A stretch of DNA of 64,000 nucleotides from Bacteroidetes bacterium HGW-Bacteroidetes-2 (GCA_002842575.1 PHDJ01000001.1:1-64000); one strand, 5' to 3'. Counted from the first letter of the stretch, positions 8,199-17,665 are shown. Translations and numbers: made by a program. The notes: generated from the sequence alone by a model not told the origin.

Positions 8199-10820
8199 TT
8201 ACCTTAAAAACCGATAGGTGACTTTTATCAAAAAATTGTTTTCGGGTTTTTGACCAAAGAATTGCGTGTCTATAATAGTATTAAATCCATCGTCTGCATC
8301 ACCAAGTCCGGTTACTCCTTGCGACCAAACAAAGAAAATTTCAGACCCAGGGATATACTCCCAACGCAAAACTAAATTAGAACGGAATTGTGCAAAAGCA
8401 AAATCAGGTTTTCCAAAAGTGTAATCTGTGTTGCCGTCTAAATTTTCATCAACGCTATAGGTTTGATTATCCAAAGTTATTTGATTGTCATTATAAAGTG
8501 AAATTCTTTCATTTAAATCTTTTGAAGTGCTATTTGTCACAAAATTAAAATTAGAATACCTGCCTCTGGATATAAAAGGTTGTCCATAATATTGAATGGT
8601 CAAATCAGGATTTATCGTATAGTTGATTCGCAAGGTAGCACTCAAGGTTTTTTGATCGATTTCTCCTGTAATGTATCTTGGTGTTCCATTATAATCTTGT
8701 TGCCATACATATTGTGTTCTGTTTGGGCTCTCCTCATATTGTGAAACTATTGAAATACCCAGCGCGTTTAAAGGCTGGTAATTTAACCGAATTTCATACC
8801 GCTTCATAGAAAAATTGTTTTGTTGCGCTTGTGAATAGACATGGCCCAATGTCATATTAAATTTTTTGCGACTATCAGTTCCTGTGTATAAAAAAACATA
8901 GTTTTCTTCGGAAAATCGCCATCTAGGACCCCCTCTTAAAAACGAATTTCCTATAATTAAGGGTTTATGCGCCGCACCTATTTCAGACCACCAATTGTTT
9001 GAATAGTTTACAAATCCCACAATTTCATACTGTGTCCGGTTATGATTCCCCTCAAAATCATAGGTTGAAAATTGATTAAAAGAAATATTGGCTCTTCGAT
9101 ACCAACTTGTGGGTATGTTAAATAATCTGGTAATATTTGCAAATTGGCGGATGTCATCTGCTTGCCGTAAAAAACCTATGTCATTAATTTCTAATTCCGG
9201 CGATCTCCAGTAACCCCCCGTATTGTATCTCCAATCTCCACCACCTGATTTTCCAAATCGCAACTGTCCTCCGGTTCCTGCTAAAGATGTTTTGGAAGTA
9301 TCTACTTTAATATGCGTTGCATCTACTCGCTGAAACAAATGTACTATGGAGGTTTGGGTTCGGGTAATTGCCTCTTCACTTCCTTGCACATTGCTTAAAA
9401 CCATATTTCCGTCCACATAAAATTTTCTGTCGTTCCAGTTGTGTTTAAAATCGAATCCTCCTGAATATGCGCCGGTGTGCAAAAAAGAAAGGTGGTCTTC
9501 TAACTTTCTATGAGTTGTTGTAAAAATTCCTCCTATATAGCTATTGTTCTCGTTAAAATCTTTCTGTACCCTTCCCACAAAATAATTTGTCACCGGCTCC
9601 ACTAGAGTTTTACTTTTAGTTCCATCTTCATTTACGACTCTCGCAAACTCATTCGCAGTAACCGTTTCTAAAACACCTAATGACCAACCATCTTTTGTTT
9701 TTCCACTAAATTTTGCAGCACCTATAATAGAAGTACTATTGGGTTGATCTACATAGGCTACTGCTTCACCAAATGCAGAAGCCTGTGGACTTCTACCGAT
9801 ACGCCTTGAGAAAAATAAGTTATCTGCATTACCGCCAAGATTATAATCAAAGATATTTTTGTTTTCTACAAAAAATGGGCGTCTTTCATCAAAAAATATT
9901 TCAAAACCATCCAGAGCAATAGCTCCTGGGTCAGCATCTACCTGTCCAAAATCCGGATTAATAGTTACATCCAAAGTAAGATCATTTGTAATTCCGATTT
10001 TGGCATCCACGCCTCCGGTAAACATTGCATCACTTCCATCTTTAAATGGATTTCCCACTTCTTCAGGGTAGCTATTTAGTTGGGTTAAAAAATAAGGTTG
10101 AATTTCGAGTTGTTTTTGAGGTTTTAGTCCAATGATCCCATTTAATTCTCCAAACTCACTTACCCATCCTGGAGCATTTGGTAAAACAGGTTGCCAAAGT
10201 GATCGTTCTGCTTGTCTAAAATCTCTTCTTGTGGATTGCAAACCCCAAACCTGATTTTCTTGGTTACCAAAACGCAACTGACTTAAAGGAATGCGCATTT
10301 CTGCTACCCAACCTTCGCCATCTATATGCGACTTTGCTTCCCAAATTGGGTTCCAGCTAGAATCGAAATTGTCGCCATTATTGGAAATAAATTCATCGCC
10401 TTTAACACCTGCAGCGGTAATAGTAAAAGAAAAACCGCTTCGCTTGTCGTTATAACTATCCAAGTTTATTTCCACCCAGTCGCCTTCAAAACCATCTCTG
10501 CGGGATAAACGTTTTACAATTTTTGTGGGTTCAGCATCGTAGCAACGAAAGGCAACATAAAGATTTTTATCATCATACAGGATTTTTAGCTTGGTTTGCG
10601 ATGTAGGAGCAACGCCATTGTTTGGTTCTTTTTGCACATAATCAGAAGTCCATTCCACGGTTTGCCAAATAGCTTCCTCTAGCTTTCCATCTATTTTTGG
10701 GGGAATGAGATTACCTATAGATTTTGTGGTGTAGCTTTTTTTAAAAGTACTTGTTTCGGGTTGCGAAAATACAGTAGTAGAAAGGATAATTGTAAATAAA
10801 AACAATAGAAAATTTTTCAT
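8199..10820 (-). CDS. DUF5916 outer-membrane protein with N-terminal CBM9/DOMON-like domain
   Basis: 873 residues. A signal peptide (cleavage about after TTVFSQ) is followed by a beta-sandwich at about 35-230 of the family 9 carbohydrate-binding or DOMON type (IPPKIDGKLEEAIWQ, LYVAFRCYDAEP). The DUF5916 region then begins with QPYFLTQLNS and ends in a strand-rich section closing with an aromatic-rich terminus (FLIKVTYRFLR) typical of an outer-membrane barrel. The motif FFDERRPFFVENKNIF is a hallmark of the family. The function is unknown; CBM9-like domains suggest binding of a sugar or haem-like ligand, which is inference. No sugar-processing genes flank it. Confidence 0.85.
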   Translation of the reverse strand: MKNFLLFLFTIILSTTVFSQPETSTFKKSYTTKSIGNLIPPKIDGKLEEAIWQTVEWTSDYVQKEPNNGVAPTSQTKLKILYDDKNLYVAFRCYDAEPTKIVKRLSRRDGFEGDWVEINLDSYNDKRSGFSFTITAAGVKGDEFISNNGDNFDSSWNPIWEAKSHIDGEGWVAEMRIPLSQLRFGNQENQVWGLQSTRRDFRQAERSLWQPVLPNAPGWVSEFGELNGIIGLKPQKQLEIQPYFLTQLNSYPEEVGNPFKDGSDAMFTGGVDAKIGITNDLTLDVTINPDFGQVDADPGAIALDGFEIFFDERRPFFVENKNIFDYNLGGNADNLFFSRRIGRSPQASAFGEAVAYVDQPNSTSIIGAAKFSGKTKDGWSLGVLETVTANEFARVVNEDGTKSKTLVEPVTNYFVGRVQKDFNENNSYIGGIFTTTHRKLEDHLSFLHTGAYSGGFDFKHNWNDRKFYVDGNMVLSNVQGSEEAITRTQTSIVHLFQRVDATHIKVDTSKTSLAGTGGQLRFGKSGGGDWRYNTGGYWRSPELEINDIGFLRQADDIRQFANITRLFNIPTSWYRRANISFNQFSTYDFEGNHNRTQYEIVGFVNYSNNWWSEIGAAHKPLIIGNSFLRGGPRWRFSEENYVFLYTGTDSRKKFNMTLGHVYSQAQQNNFSMKRYEIRLNYQPLNALGISIVSQYEESPNRTQYVWQQDYNGTPRYITGEIDQKTLSATLRINYTINPDLTIQYYGQPFISRGRYSNFNFVTNSTSKDLNERISLYNDNQITLDNQTYSVDENLDGNTDYTFGKPDFAFAQFRSNLVLRWEYIPGSEIFFVWSQGVTGLGDADDGFNTIIDTQFFGQKPENNFLIKVTYRFLR

Positions 10821-10968
10821 GAAATACTGGTTAGTATTTAATAGACTACTTTTAACACCTATTGTGACAGAAATAAATTGTATTAATATATTTTTAACAT
10901 TTACATTGGAAGCCTTTCATTTTTAGGAAAAGAAGTTTTACTTTCTGTAAATAATTCATTTATTACCA

Positions 10969-10999
10969 TTTGCAAATCAAATATATAATTGTACATTTG
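10969..10999 (+). promoter_or_regulatory. Promoter of rplM-rpsI
   Basis: TTTG (10969-10972), a 19-base spacer and TACATTTG (10992-10999) give an exact Bacteroidota housekeeping promoter. Transcription should begin near 11005, giving a leader of about 60 bases before the GTG start of rplM. Confidence 0.8.
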
Positions 11000-11064
11000 C
11001 ACCCCAAATCTCAGCAGAGATAGAGGAAAATTAGAGGAATGTTTAATTGATAAAACAAATTAGT

Positions 11065-11520
11065 GTGAACACATTAAGTTACAAAACCGTATCTGCAAAC
11101 AAGGCCACCGTTACAAAAGAATGGTTGCATGTAGATGCTGACGGTCAGACTTTAGGGCGTCTTTCTTCAGAAGTTGCAAAGCTTTTAAGAGGAAAACACA
11201 AACCAAATTTCACCCCACATGTTGACTGTGGTGACAACGTAGTTGTTACTAACGCAGAAAAAATCAACTTGACAGGAAAAAAATGGGAGGCGAAAGAATA
11301 TATTCGTCACACAGGATATCCAGGCGGTCAAAGAAGTCTTACTGCAAGAGAATTATTCGGGAAAAACCCAGAACGATTGATTGAAAAATCAGTAAAAGGA
11401 ATGCTTCCTAAAAACAAATTAGGTGCTGAACTTTTCAGAAATTTAAAGGTATATGCCGGAGCATCTCACGATCAGGAAGCGCAAAAACCTAGAACTATTA
11501 ACTTTAACGAAAGTAAATAA
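11065..11520 (+). CDS. rplM: 50S ribosomal protein L13
   Basis: Called at GTG 11065, which gives 151 residues opening [16 protein letters not shown], the standard flavobacterial L13 N-terminus and length. A TTG six codons upstream (11047) would add an atypical leader. The motifs [37 protein letters not shown] and GMLPKN identify L13, an early assembly protein of the large subunit. It is first in an operon with rpsI; its stop codon shares one base with the rpsI start, so translation is probably coupled. Confidence 0.95.
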   Translation: MNTLSYKTVSANKATVTKEWLHVDADGQTLGRLSSEVAKLLRGKHKPNFTPHVDCGDNVVVTNAEKINLTGKKWEAKEYIRHTGYPGGQRSLTARELFGKNPERLIEKSVKGMLPKNKLGAELFRNLKVYAGASHDQEAQKPRTINFNESK

Positions 11521-11906
11521 TGGAAATTATTCACAAAATTGGCAGAAGAAAAACTGCAGTTGCTCGTGTTTATCTGTCTTCAGGAACAGGAACAATTACA
11601 ATCAACAAAAAAGAGTTTGGTAATTATTTTACTACAGACACTTTACGTTACAAAGTAATGCAACCTTTGGCTTTGACCAATAATGAAGCAAATTATGATG
11701 TAAAAGTAAACGTATTTGGCGGAGGTATAACCGGCCAAGCAGAAGCTATTCGCCTTGCCCTTTCCAGAGCAATGTGTGAAGTAGATGCAGAAAATCGTAC
11801 AACTCTTAAACCTGAAGGTTTATTAACAAGAGACCCAAGAATGGTAGAACGCAAAAAATTCGGACAGAAAAAGGCGCGTAAAAAATTCCAATTCTCAAAA
11901 CGTTAA
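11520..11906 (+). CDS. rpsI: 30S ribosomal protein S9
   Basis: 128 residues, complete. It opens with IHKIGRRKTAVARVYL and ends with the conserved basic tail KKFGQKKARKKFQFSKR, whose last residues reach the P-site tRNA in known ribosomes. GGGITGQAEAIRLALSRA is the family core. The ATG at 11520 overlaps the rplM stop by one base, the classic L13-S9 pairing. A hairpin terminator follows about 30 bases downstream. Confidence 0.97.
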   Translation: MEIIHKIGRRKTAVARVYLSSGTGTITINKKEFGNYFTTDTLRYKVMQPLALTNNEANYDVKVNVFGGGITGQAEAIRLALSRAMCEVDAENRTTLKPEGLLTRDPRMVERKKFGQKKARKKFQFSKR

Positions 11907-11937
11907 TACCTATTGTGTGCTCGTCACTCAAATCCTG

Positions 11938-11962
11938 AAAGAATATTTATGTATTCTTTTTA
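11938..11962 (+). terminator. Terminator after rpsI
   Basis: AAAGAATA (11938-11945) pairs with TATTCTTT (11952-11959) around a 6-base loop and is followed by further T and then A. The stem is short and AT-rich, so leakage into rpsB is possible. Confidence 0.5.
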
Positions 11963-11981
11963 AAAAAAGTTCATTAACATC

Positions 11982-12090
11982 GGTATGGAAGCATTCCATA
12001 CTAATTAACAAAGTTGTTGTTGTCCGCCGCAGGCGGAAACTAGTTTAGCATCTAAATGATAAAGACCACCTTTTAAAGGGCTACTTTATA
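11982..12090 (+). promoter_or_regulatory. Structured leader of rpsB
   Basis: Three successive hairpins precede rpsB. The first has an 8-base perfect stem, GTATGGAA (11983-11990) with 11994-12001. The second is a GC-rich stem, TCCGCC (12023-12028) with 12032-12037. The third is an imperfect stem between about 12059 and 12090 (ATAAAG with CTTTAT). The gap between rpsI and rpsB is 221 bases, long for this compact block. A role in S2 autoregulation is inference. No consensus promoter box is evident within it. Confidence 0.4.
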
Positions 12091-12127
12091 CATTGCTATC
12101 TCGACAGAACGTAAACTATTACAAAAA

Positions 12128-12991
12128 ATGGCAAACAAAATTGAAGTCAAAGACTTATTAGACGCAGGTGTGCACTTTGGCCACCTTACCAGAAAATGGA
12201 ACCCAAATATGGCACCATATATTTATATGGAACGTAACGGTATTCACATTATCAACCTATACAAAACCGCTGCAAAATTAGATGAAGCTAGTGAAGCTCT
12301 CAAAAAAATTGCAGGAAGTGGCAGAAAAATCCTTTTTGTTGCTACTAAAAAACAAGCAAAAGATATTGTTGCTGAAAAAGCAAAAAATGCAAACCAACCA
12401 TACATCACAGAAAGATGGCCCGGTGGTATGCTTACTAATTTTGTAACGATTAGAAAAGCCGTTAAAAAAATGGCATCTATCGACAAAATGAAACAAGATG
12501 GTACTTTTGAAACTCTTTCTAAAAAAGAGCGTTTACAAGTTTCGCGCCTTCGTGAAAAATTAGAAAAAAACTTAGGCTCCATTTCAGACATGAGTCGCCT
12601 ACCCGCTGCCCTTTTTATTGTAGATACTACCCGTGAGCATATTGCAGTAAAAGAGGCACAAAAATTAAACATTCCTATTTTTGCAATGGTAGATACAAAT
12701 TCTGACCCTAGAGATGTTGACTATGTAATTCCATCAAATGATGACGCTTCAAAATCTATTGATAAAATTTTATCTCATGTAAGTGATGCTATAATCGAAG
12801 GATTATCAGAAAGAAAATCGGACAAAGACGATCAAGAAAAAGGTGAAGGGAAAGAAGAAAAGTCAACAAAAAGAACTAAAAGAGCTCCAAAAGCAGCTAA
12901 AGAAAACCTAGAAGCTCCTTCTACTGAAGTAGTAGTTGAAAAACAAGCAAAATCAGTTGTTGCTCAAGACACAACTGGCGAAGAAGAATAA
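12128..12991 (+). CDS. rpsB: 30S ribosomal protein S2 with charged C-terminal tail
   Basis: 287 residues. The core, about 1-232, is standard S2: LLDAGVHFGHLTRKWNPNM, ERWPGGMLTNF, LPAALFIVDTTRE and MVDTNSDPRDVDYVIPSNDD. The last 50 or so residues are a lysine/glutamate-rich low-complexity tail (KGEGKEEKSTKRTKRAPKAAK) that enteric S2 lacks and that is usual in Flavobacteriaceae. S2 sits on the back of the small subunit and joins late in assembly. It precedes tsf by 62 bases, the near-universal rpsB-tsf pairing. Confidence 0.97.
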   Translation: MANKIEVKDLLDAGVHFGHLTRKWNPNMAPYIYMERNGIHIINLYKTAAKLDEASEALKKIAGSGRKILFVATKKQAKDIVAEKAKNANQPYITERWPGGMLTNFVTIRKAVKKMASIDKMKQDGTFETLSKKERLQVSRLREKLEKNLGSISDMSRLPAALFIVDTTREHIAVKEAQKLNIPIFAMVDTNSDPRDVDYVIPSNDDASKSIDKILSHVSDAIIEGLSERKSDKDDQEKGEGKEEKSTKRTKRAPKAAKENLEAPSTEVVVEKQAKSVVAQDTTGEEE

Positions 12992-13053
12992 CAAATTTTA
13001 TAACAAAATCTCTACCGATAACCATCGAAACGAGAATTTAAAAACATAAAACT

Positions 13054-13875
13054 ATGGCAAACATTACAGCCGCAGAAGTAAATAAACTAAGACAAACCAC
13101 CGGCTCCGGAATGATGGATTGTAAAAAAGCCCTAGTAGAAGCGGGGGGCGATTTTGAAAATGCAATTGAAATCCTTCGTAAAAAAGGACAAAAAGTTGCA
13201 GCAAACCGTGCCGACAGAGATTCTAGCGAAGGAGCTGTTATTGCAAAAGTGAACGACAGCAACACTAGAGGTGTTATTGTTTCTTTAAATTGTGAAACCG
13301 ATTTTGTTGCTAAAAATGAAACTTTCATAACTTTAGCAACTGAACTTGCGGAACTTGCATTAAGCACTTCTTCTAAAGTAGAATTACTTGCAAAAGACTA
13401 CAAAGGAATTACGGTAGCAGAAAAACTTATAGAGCAAACTGGAGTTATCGGTGAAAAAATTGAAATTGGTGACTACAGAACATTAGAAGCACCATTTGTT
13501 GGGTTTTACATCCACGCAGGAAACAAGATAGCTGTTTTAGCCGGACTTTCTAAAAGTGGCGCCAATGCTGCTGAGGTTGCCAAAAGCGTTTCTATGCAAG
13601 CAGCAGCAATGAATCCTGTAGCATTAAATGAAGCAGGCGTTAATCAAGAAATCATCGATAAAGAAATTGAAATTGCAAAAGATATTTTGCGCCAGGAGGG
13701 AAAACCAGAAGCTATGTTAGACAATATTGCTAAAGGAAAACTTGCTCGTTTCTTTAAAGACAACACCTTGGTTAACCAAGATTTTATTAAAGACAACAAA
13801 CTTAGTGTTGCCGCTTATGCAAAAGCAGAAGCTGGAGCTGAAGTTGTTTCCTTTGAAAGAGTTGCTTTAGGGTAA
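13054..13875 (+). CDS. tsf: Elongation factor Ts
   Basis: 273 residues. The N-terminal UBA-like domain opens NITAAEVNKLRQTTGSGMMDCKKALVEAGGDFENA. The core contains the TDFVAKN motif that inserts into EF-Tu to release GDP (NCETDFVAKNETF), then IGEKIEIG and the C-terminal QDFIKDNKLSV. It recharges EF-Tu with GTP. At 273 residues it is shorter than the roughly 320 of some Flavobacterium species, which carry an extra linker before the C-terminal module. It follows rpsB as the second gene of the unit and is closed by a strong terminator. Confidence 0.96.
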   Translation: MANITAAEVNKLRQTTGSGMMDCKKALVEAGGDFENAIEILRKKGQKVAANRADRDSSEGAVIAKVNDSNTRGVIVSLNCETDFVAKNETFITLATELAELALSTSSKVELLAKDYKGITVAEKLIEQTGVIGEKIEIGDYRTLEAPFVGFYIHAGNKIAVLAGLSKSGANAAEVAKSVSMQAAAMNPVALNEAGVNQEIIDKEIEIAKDILRQEGKPEAMLDNIAKGKLARFFKDNTLVNQDFIKDNKLSVAAYAKAEAGAEVVSFERVALG

Positions 13876-13898
13876 TTTTTAAAAATAAATTATATTTT

Positions 13899-13930
13899 AA
13901 AAACCGTTTCATTAATTTGAAACGGTTTTT
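13899..13930 (+). terminator. Rho-independent terminator after tsf
   Basis: AAAAACCGTTTC (13899-13910) pairs perfectly with GAAACGGTTTTT (13919-13930) around an 8-base loop; the 3' arm ends in the T-run. It separates rpsB-tsf from pyrH. Confidence 0.9.
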
Positions 13931-13970
13931 ATTGTTTAAAAAATATCTCTTCCCAAAAAATATTTTTCCC

Positions 13971-13978
13971 TACTTTTG
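13971..13978 (+). promoter_or_regulatory. -7 box of the pyrH-frr promoter
   Basis: TACTTTTG, an exact TAnnTTTG, lies 39 bases before the pyrH ATG. No clear -33 TTG is at the expected spacing. It overlaps the tempting upstream start at 13976, arguing that translation begins at 14018. Confidence 0.6.
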
Positions 13979-14017
13979 CACCAAATTAAAATAACATTTA
14001 CAACTTCATTTTCCACT

Positions 14018-14725
14018 ATGCAATACAAACGAATTCTTCTAAAACTTTCTGGTGAAGCACTAATGGGCGATCGCCAATATGGTATTGACCCCGAACGCCT
14101 TGCCGAATATGCACAGGAAATAAAACAAGTTGTAGATAGAGGCGTAGAGGTAGCTATCGTCATTGGCGGCGGCAATATTTTTAGAGGCGTAGCCGGAGCC
14201 AGCAAAGGCATGGATCGTGTACAAGGAGACCATATGGGAATGCTTGCCACCGTAATTAACGGCCTAGCTTTACAAGGAGCGTGTGAAGATGCTGGATTAC
14301 AAACCAGATTACAGTCTGCTATTCAAATAAATGAAGTGGCAGAGCCTTTTATTAGAAGAAGAGCTCTTCGGCATTTAGAAAAAGGCCGGGTGGTAATTTT
14401 TGGAGGAGGCACTGGAAATCCTTATTTCACTACAGATTCAGCTGCAGTATTGCGAGCTATTGAAATACGCGCCGATGTAATTTTAAAAGGCACAAGAGTT
14501 GATGGCATTTACACCTCTGACCCCGAAAAAGATTCAGAAGCCACTAAATTTGATTTTATTACGTTTGAGGAAGTGCTAAGCAAAGGCTTAAAAGTTATGG
14601 ACACAACCGCTTTTACCCTTAGTCAAGAAAACGAATTGCCCATTATAGTTTTTGACATGAATACCAAAGACAATTTATTGCGCATTGTAAATGGCGAAAA
14701 AATAGGCACAAAAGTAAATTTATAA
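14018..14725 (+). CDS. pyrH: UMP kinase
   Basis: 235 residues from the ATG at 14018, giving the family N-terminus [17 protein letters not shown]; an earlier in-frame start at 13976 falls inside the promoter box. Amino-acid-kinase fold motifs follow: [25 protein letters not shown] (UMP binding), [16 protein letters not shown] and [12 protein letters not shown]. It converts UMP to UDP with ATP in pyrimidine nucleotide synthesis and is usually a hexamer. It lies 40 bases upstream of frr, a common bacterial order. Confidence 0.96.
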   Translation: MQYKRILLKLSGEALMGDRQYGIDPERLAEYAQEIKQVVDRGVEVAIVIGGGNIFRGVAGASKGMDRVQGDHMGMLATVINGLALQGACEDAGLQTRLQSAIQINEVAEPFIRRRALRHLEKGRVVIFGGGTGNPYFTTDSAAVLRAIEIRADVILKGTRVDGIYTSDPEKDSEATKFDFITFEEVLSKGLKVMDTTAFTLSQENELPIIVFDMNTKDNLLRIVNGEKIGTKVNL

Positions 14726-14765
14726 TATCTTAGTTTTTTATATTCCATTTTAAAGAAGAAGTATC

Positions 14766-15320
14766 ATGACCGAAGAAATAAATTTTTTATTAGACAGTAC
14801 TGATGAAGCCATGCTAAAAGCCATAAAGCATTTGGAAAAGCAATTTTTAAACATCCGCGCAGGAAAAGCAAGCCCTGCAATGTTAGGTGGAGTAATGGTA
14901 GATTACTACGGCGCCCAAACACCATTAACGCAAGTGGCAAACATCAATACACCAGATGGAAGAACGCTTTTAGTGCAACCATGGGAAAAGAAAATGATTC
15001 AAGAAATTGAAAAAGGCATTCAAAAAGCTAACCTTGGTTTAAACCCAATGAATAATGGCGAAAATATCATTATTAGTATTCCTCCTTTAACCGAGGAACG
15101 TAGAAAAGAACTAGCTAAAGTAGCTAAATCGGAAGCGGAAGAAGCTAAAATTGGGGTTAGAAATGATCGAAAAAATGCTAATAGTGAGGCAAAAGACCTT
15201 GAAATTTCGGAAGATTTATTAAAAATTGTAGAAAACGATATTCAAAAACTTACCGATAAATATATCCTTAAAATTGAAGAAATTTTAACAGTAAAAGAAA
15301 AAGAAATCATGACGGTTTAG
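14766..15320 (+). CDS. frr: Ribosome recycling factor
   Basis: 184 residues, full length. The conserved three-helix bundle and its markers are present: FLNIRAGKASPAML, VDYYGAQTPLTQVANI, ALNL-type segment ANLGLNPMNNGENIIISIPPLTEERRKEL and RNDRKNANSEAKD. With EF-G it splits post-termination ribosomes. It is the second gene after pyrH and ends at a strong hairpin terminator. Confidence 0.97.
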   Translation: MTEEINFLLDSTDEAMLKAIKHLEKQFLNIRAGKASPAMLGGVMVDYYGAQTPLTQVANINTPDGRTLLVQPWEKKMIQEIEKGIQKANLGLNPMNNGENIIISIPPLTEERRKELAKVAKSEAEEAKIGVRNDRKNANSEAKDLEISEDLLKIVENDIQKLTDKYILKIEEILTVKEKEIMTV

Positions 15321-15334
15321 TTAAACTTTCAATA

Positions 15335-15364
15335 AAAGGGCGACACACAGGTCGCTCTTTTTAT
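15335..15364 (+). terminator. Rho-independent terminator after frr
   Basis: AGGGCGAC (15337-15344) pairs with GTCGCTCT (15351-15358), with one G-T pair, and five or more T follow. It closes the pyrH-frr unit. Confidence 0.85.
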
Positions 15365-15396
15365 ACTTTTACTTCACAACTATCGTTTTGGCCATT

Positions 15397-17562
15397 ATGC
15401 AAATAAAAACACTTTTTTGCTTTTTCCTTTTTTCTATTTTAGGTTTCGGTCAAAACAATTCTACTAACAATACCATCGATACACTTGCCGAGCAAATAAT
15501 AGCTAAAGCCTTTGAAAACATAACCAAAAATGCTTCAGAAAAATCTTTAGCTGCTTTTCAATTTAAAAAATACTCCAAAGGAATCATTCAATGGCAAGAC
15601 AAAAATACAAAAGTTTTAATACCTTCTGAAAACAACTATATTTTTGAATGGCTATCCTTGCACCAATACCAGCAACAAAAAATAGCTTTAGAAACCGTTT
15701 TAGCATCTAATTTTCCTGGGTTTGAAAAACCCTACTACCCTCTTTTCGGAAAAACCATTCACTCAGCATCTATATATGAAAAAGAATATGTACTTCTAGA
15801 CAAGCGGTTTTATGGGCCACTTTCAAAAAAAGGCCTTAAAGTTTATAAATTTCAATACATCAATAAAGTTTCAAATGTTCAAAAACCCTATCACATTATA
15901 AAATTTTTGCCAAAGAGCGATATTGCAGCAGCACAATTAGAAGGCGAATTACATATTGATGCCACAAGTTTTGCAGTTCAAAAAGCAACTTTAAACCACG
16001 TTAAAAATATAGAATCAACCATAGTTCACCATTTTTCCTATTTTGAAAAAGAAGATCTTTGGTTTCCAACTAAAACCTCTTTACACATCAAGCCTTTAAA
16101 TGCATTAGGCTCCTATCCTTTGTTTGGAAAAAATATTGCTGCAGGAAATATGCATTTTAAAGAAGATGAAAATTCCGAAGTCACTTTTACACTTATTTCT
16201 TCTCTTTTGGATATACAGTTAGAGGATGTTAACTCCTTAAAAAAGAAACCAATAGACATCCTGGCAGTAGAAGAAAAAAATGAAGATGCTACCTCAATTT
16301 TTTGGGATTCGTATCGAGAAAAAGCACTTAATGAAGATGAATTAACCTTAGCAAAAGATGCCGATAGTAGTATAAAATATAAAAACATAGAAACAAAAAT
16401 TAAAAAGATTTCTGATTTTAACAAAGGATATTATCCTATAGGTTTTTTTGATTTAGATTTAAAATTTTTAGTTAAGTTCAACAATTATGAAGGATTGCGC
16501 TCTGGTCTTGGAGGGGTTACTAATGAAAAACTATCTGAAAATTTTAATGTAGGCGGATATCTCGTTAGGGGTTTTAAAGATGAAGCGTTCAAATACCAAA
16601 TAGCAGCTAATTTTTTAGTAGAAAAAGCCACTAACACCATTTTAGGTATTGCATACACCAAAGATGTAGAAGAAATAGGGAGCAACACCCCTTTACTAGA
16701 AAGCAGAACCTTTACTTTATTTGAACCACGATTACTAAATATTACACAATTTTATAAACATAAAACTTGGCAAACCACACTTCAGCATTCTATAAGTCCT
16801 AACCTAAACGGCATTCTTCAGCTTTCAAAAAGCACTATACTACAAACTATACCTTATACTTTTTTTAACAATGACACTAGTTTTACTAAATATGCCTTAA
16901 GTGAAGCAAAAATAGGCGTTTTATGGGCGCCCTTTGGAAAATATATGCAAACTCCCTTAGGAATTAATGAATACGAAATTGGCTATCCAAGAATTTCCAC
17001 GCAAATTACACAAAGTTTTAAAGATGTCTTAAAAAGCGATTTTTATTTTACAAAAATAGATGTGAAGGTTGACCATTTAATAAATCACATTAATGAGCAA
17101 GTTACCGAAATTGTTTTAGAAGGAAATTTAGGTTTGGGCGATATTCCTCTTACCCATGCGTATCATGCCTACCCAAATAGTCCAAACAAAGAAACTATTT
17201 TAGATCGCTTTTCAGTTGCGGGAATTCGAAGTTTTGAAACCATGTATTTTGGCGAATTTTTTTCTACTAAACTAGCAAGTGTACATATAAAACACCGCTT
17301 TAAACCTTTTATCATCTCTTCCAGATTCAAACCAGAATTTGTACTTATTTCTCGACACGCTATTGGCGATTTTACCCATCAACAAAACCATCAAAACATT
17401 ACTTTTAACACCTTAGAAAAAGGCTATTCAGAATCTGGATTTGAAATAAACAAAATAATTTTTGGTTTCGGTTTTAGTTTTGCTTATCGGTATGGTGCCT
17501 ACCATTTACCAACTTTTGAAGATAATATTTCGGCTAAATTTACTTTTAATTTTAAACTGTAA
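15397..17562 (+). CDS. DUF5686 family outer-membrane protein
   Basis: Begins at the ATG at 15397 (MQIKTLFCFFLFSILGFGQ), a clean signal peptide; the longer frame opens on TTG three codons earlier. 721 residues. It has the DUF5686 pattern: ADQIIAKAFENI-like helix, ENNYIFEWLSLHQYQ, KRFYGPLSKKGLKVYKF and a long strand-rich C-terminal half ending FTFNFKL, suggesting an outer-membrane barrel. Many relatives start with a carboxypeptidase-regulatory-like domain; this one does not and is shorter. The function is not known. It stands alone between two terminators. Confidence 0.8.
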   Translation: MQIKTLFCFFLFSILGFGQNNSTNNTIDTLAEQIIAKAFENITKNASEKSLAAFQFKKYSKGIIQWQDKNTKVLIPSENNYIFEWLSLHQYQQQKIALETVLASNFPGFEKPYYPLFGKTIHSASIYEKEYVLLDKRFYGPLSKKGLKVYKFQYINKVSNVQKPYHIIKFLPKSDIAAAQLEGELHIDATSFAVQKATLNHVKNIESTIVHHFSYFEKEDLWFPTKTSLHIKPLNALGSYPLFGKNIAAGNMHFKEDENSEVTFTLISSLLDIQLEDVNSLKKKPIDILAVEEKNEDATSIFWDSYREKALNEDELTLAKDADSSIKYKNIETKIKKISDFNKGYYPIGFFDLDLKFLVKFNNYEGLRSGLGGVTNEKLSENFNVGGYLVRGFKDEAFKYQIAANFLVEKATNTILGIAYTKDVEEIGSNTPLLESRTFTLFEPRLLNITQFYKHKTWQTTLQHSISPNLNGILQLSKSTILQTIPYTFFNNDTSFTKYALSEAKIGVLWAPFGKYMQTPLGINEYEIGYPRISTQITQSFKDVLKSDFYFTKIDVKVDHLINHINEQVTEIVLEGNLGLGDIPLTHAYHAYPNSPNKETILDRFSVAGIRSFETMYFGEFFSTKLASVHIKHRFKPFIISSRFKPEFVLISRHAIGDFTHQQNHQNITFNTLEKGYSESGFEINKIIFGFGFSFAYRYGAYHLPTFEDNISAKFTFNFKL

Positions 17563-17636
17563 TGCAAGAGTAAAAATATTTTTTAAAAAAGCAATACCAT
17601 CTGCTTCTTAATTTAATTTTCTAAAAATAATAAAAT

Positions 17637-17665
17637 AAAAAAGCTCAAATTTTAAGTTGCTTTTT
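17637..17665 (+). terminator. Terminator after the DUF5686 gene
   Basis: AAAAAAGCTCAA (17637-17648) pairs with TTGCTTTTT (17657-17665) if a two-base bulge is allowed, and the 3' arm is a T-run. It sits 75 bases past the stop. Confidence 0.55.

Noticed and set aside
11047-11064. TTG start six codons upstream for rplM
   Set aside because: The family N-terminus and 151-residue length start at the GTG at 11065.
13976-14017. Upstream start for pyrH at 13976
   Set aside because: It overlaps the TACTTTTG promoter box and adds 14 residues foreign to the family.
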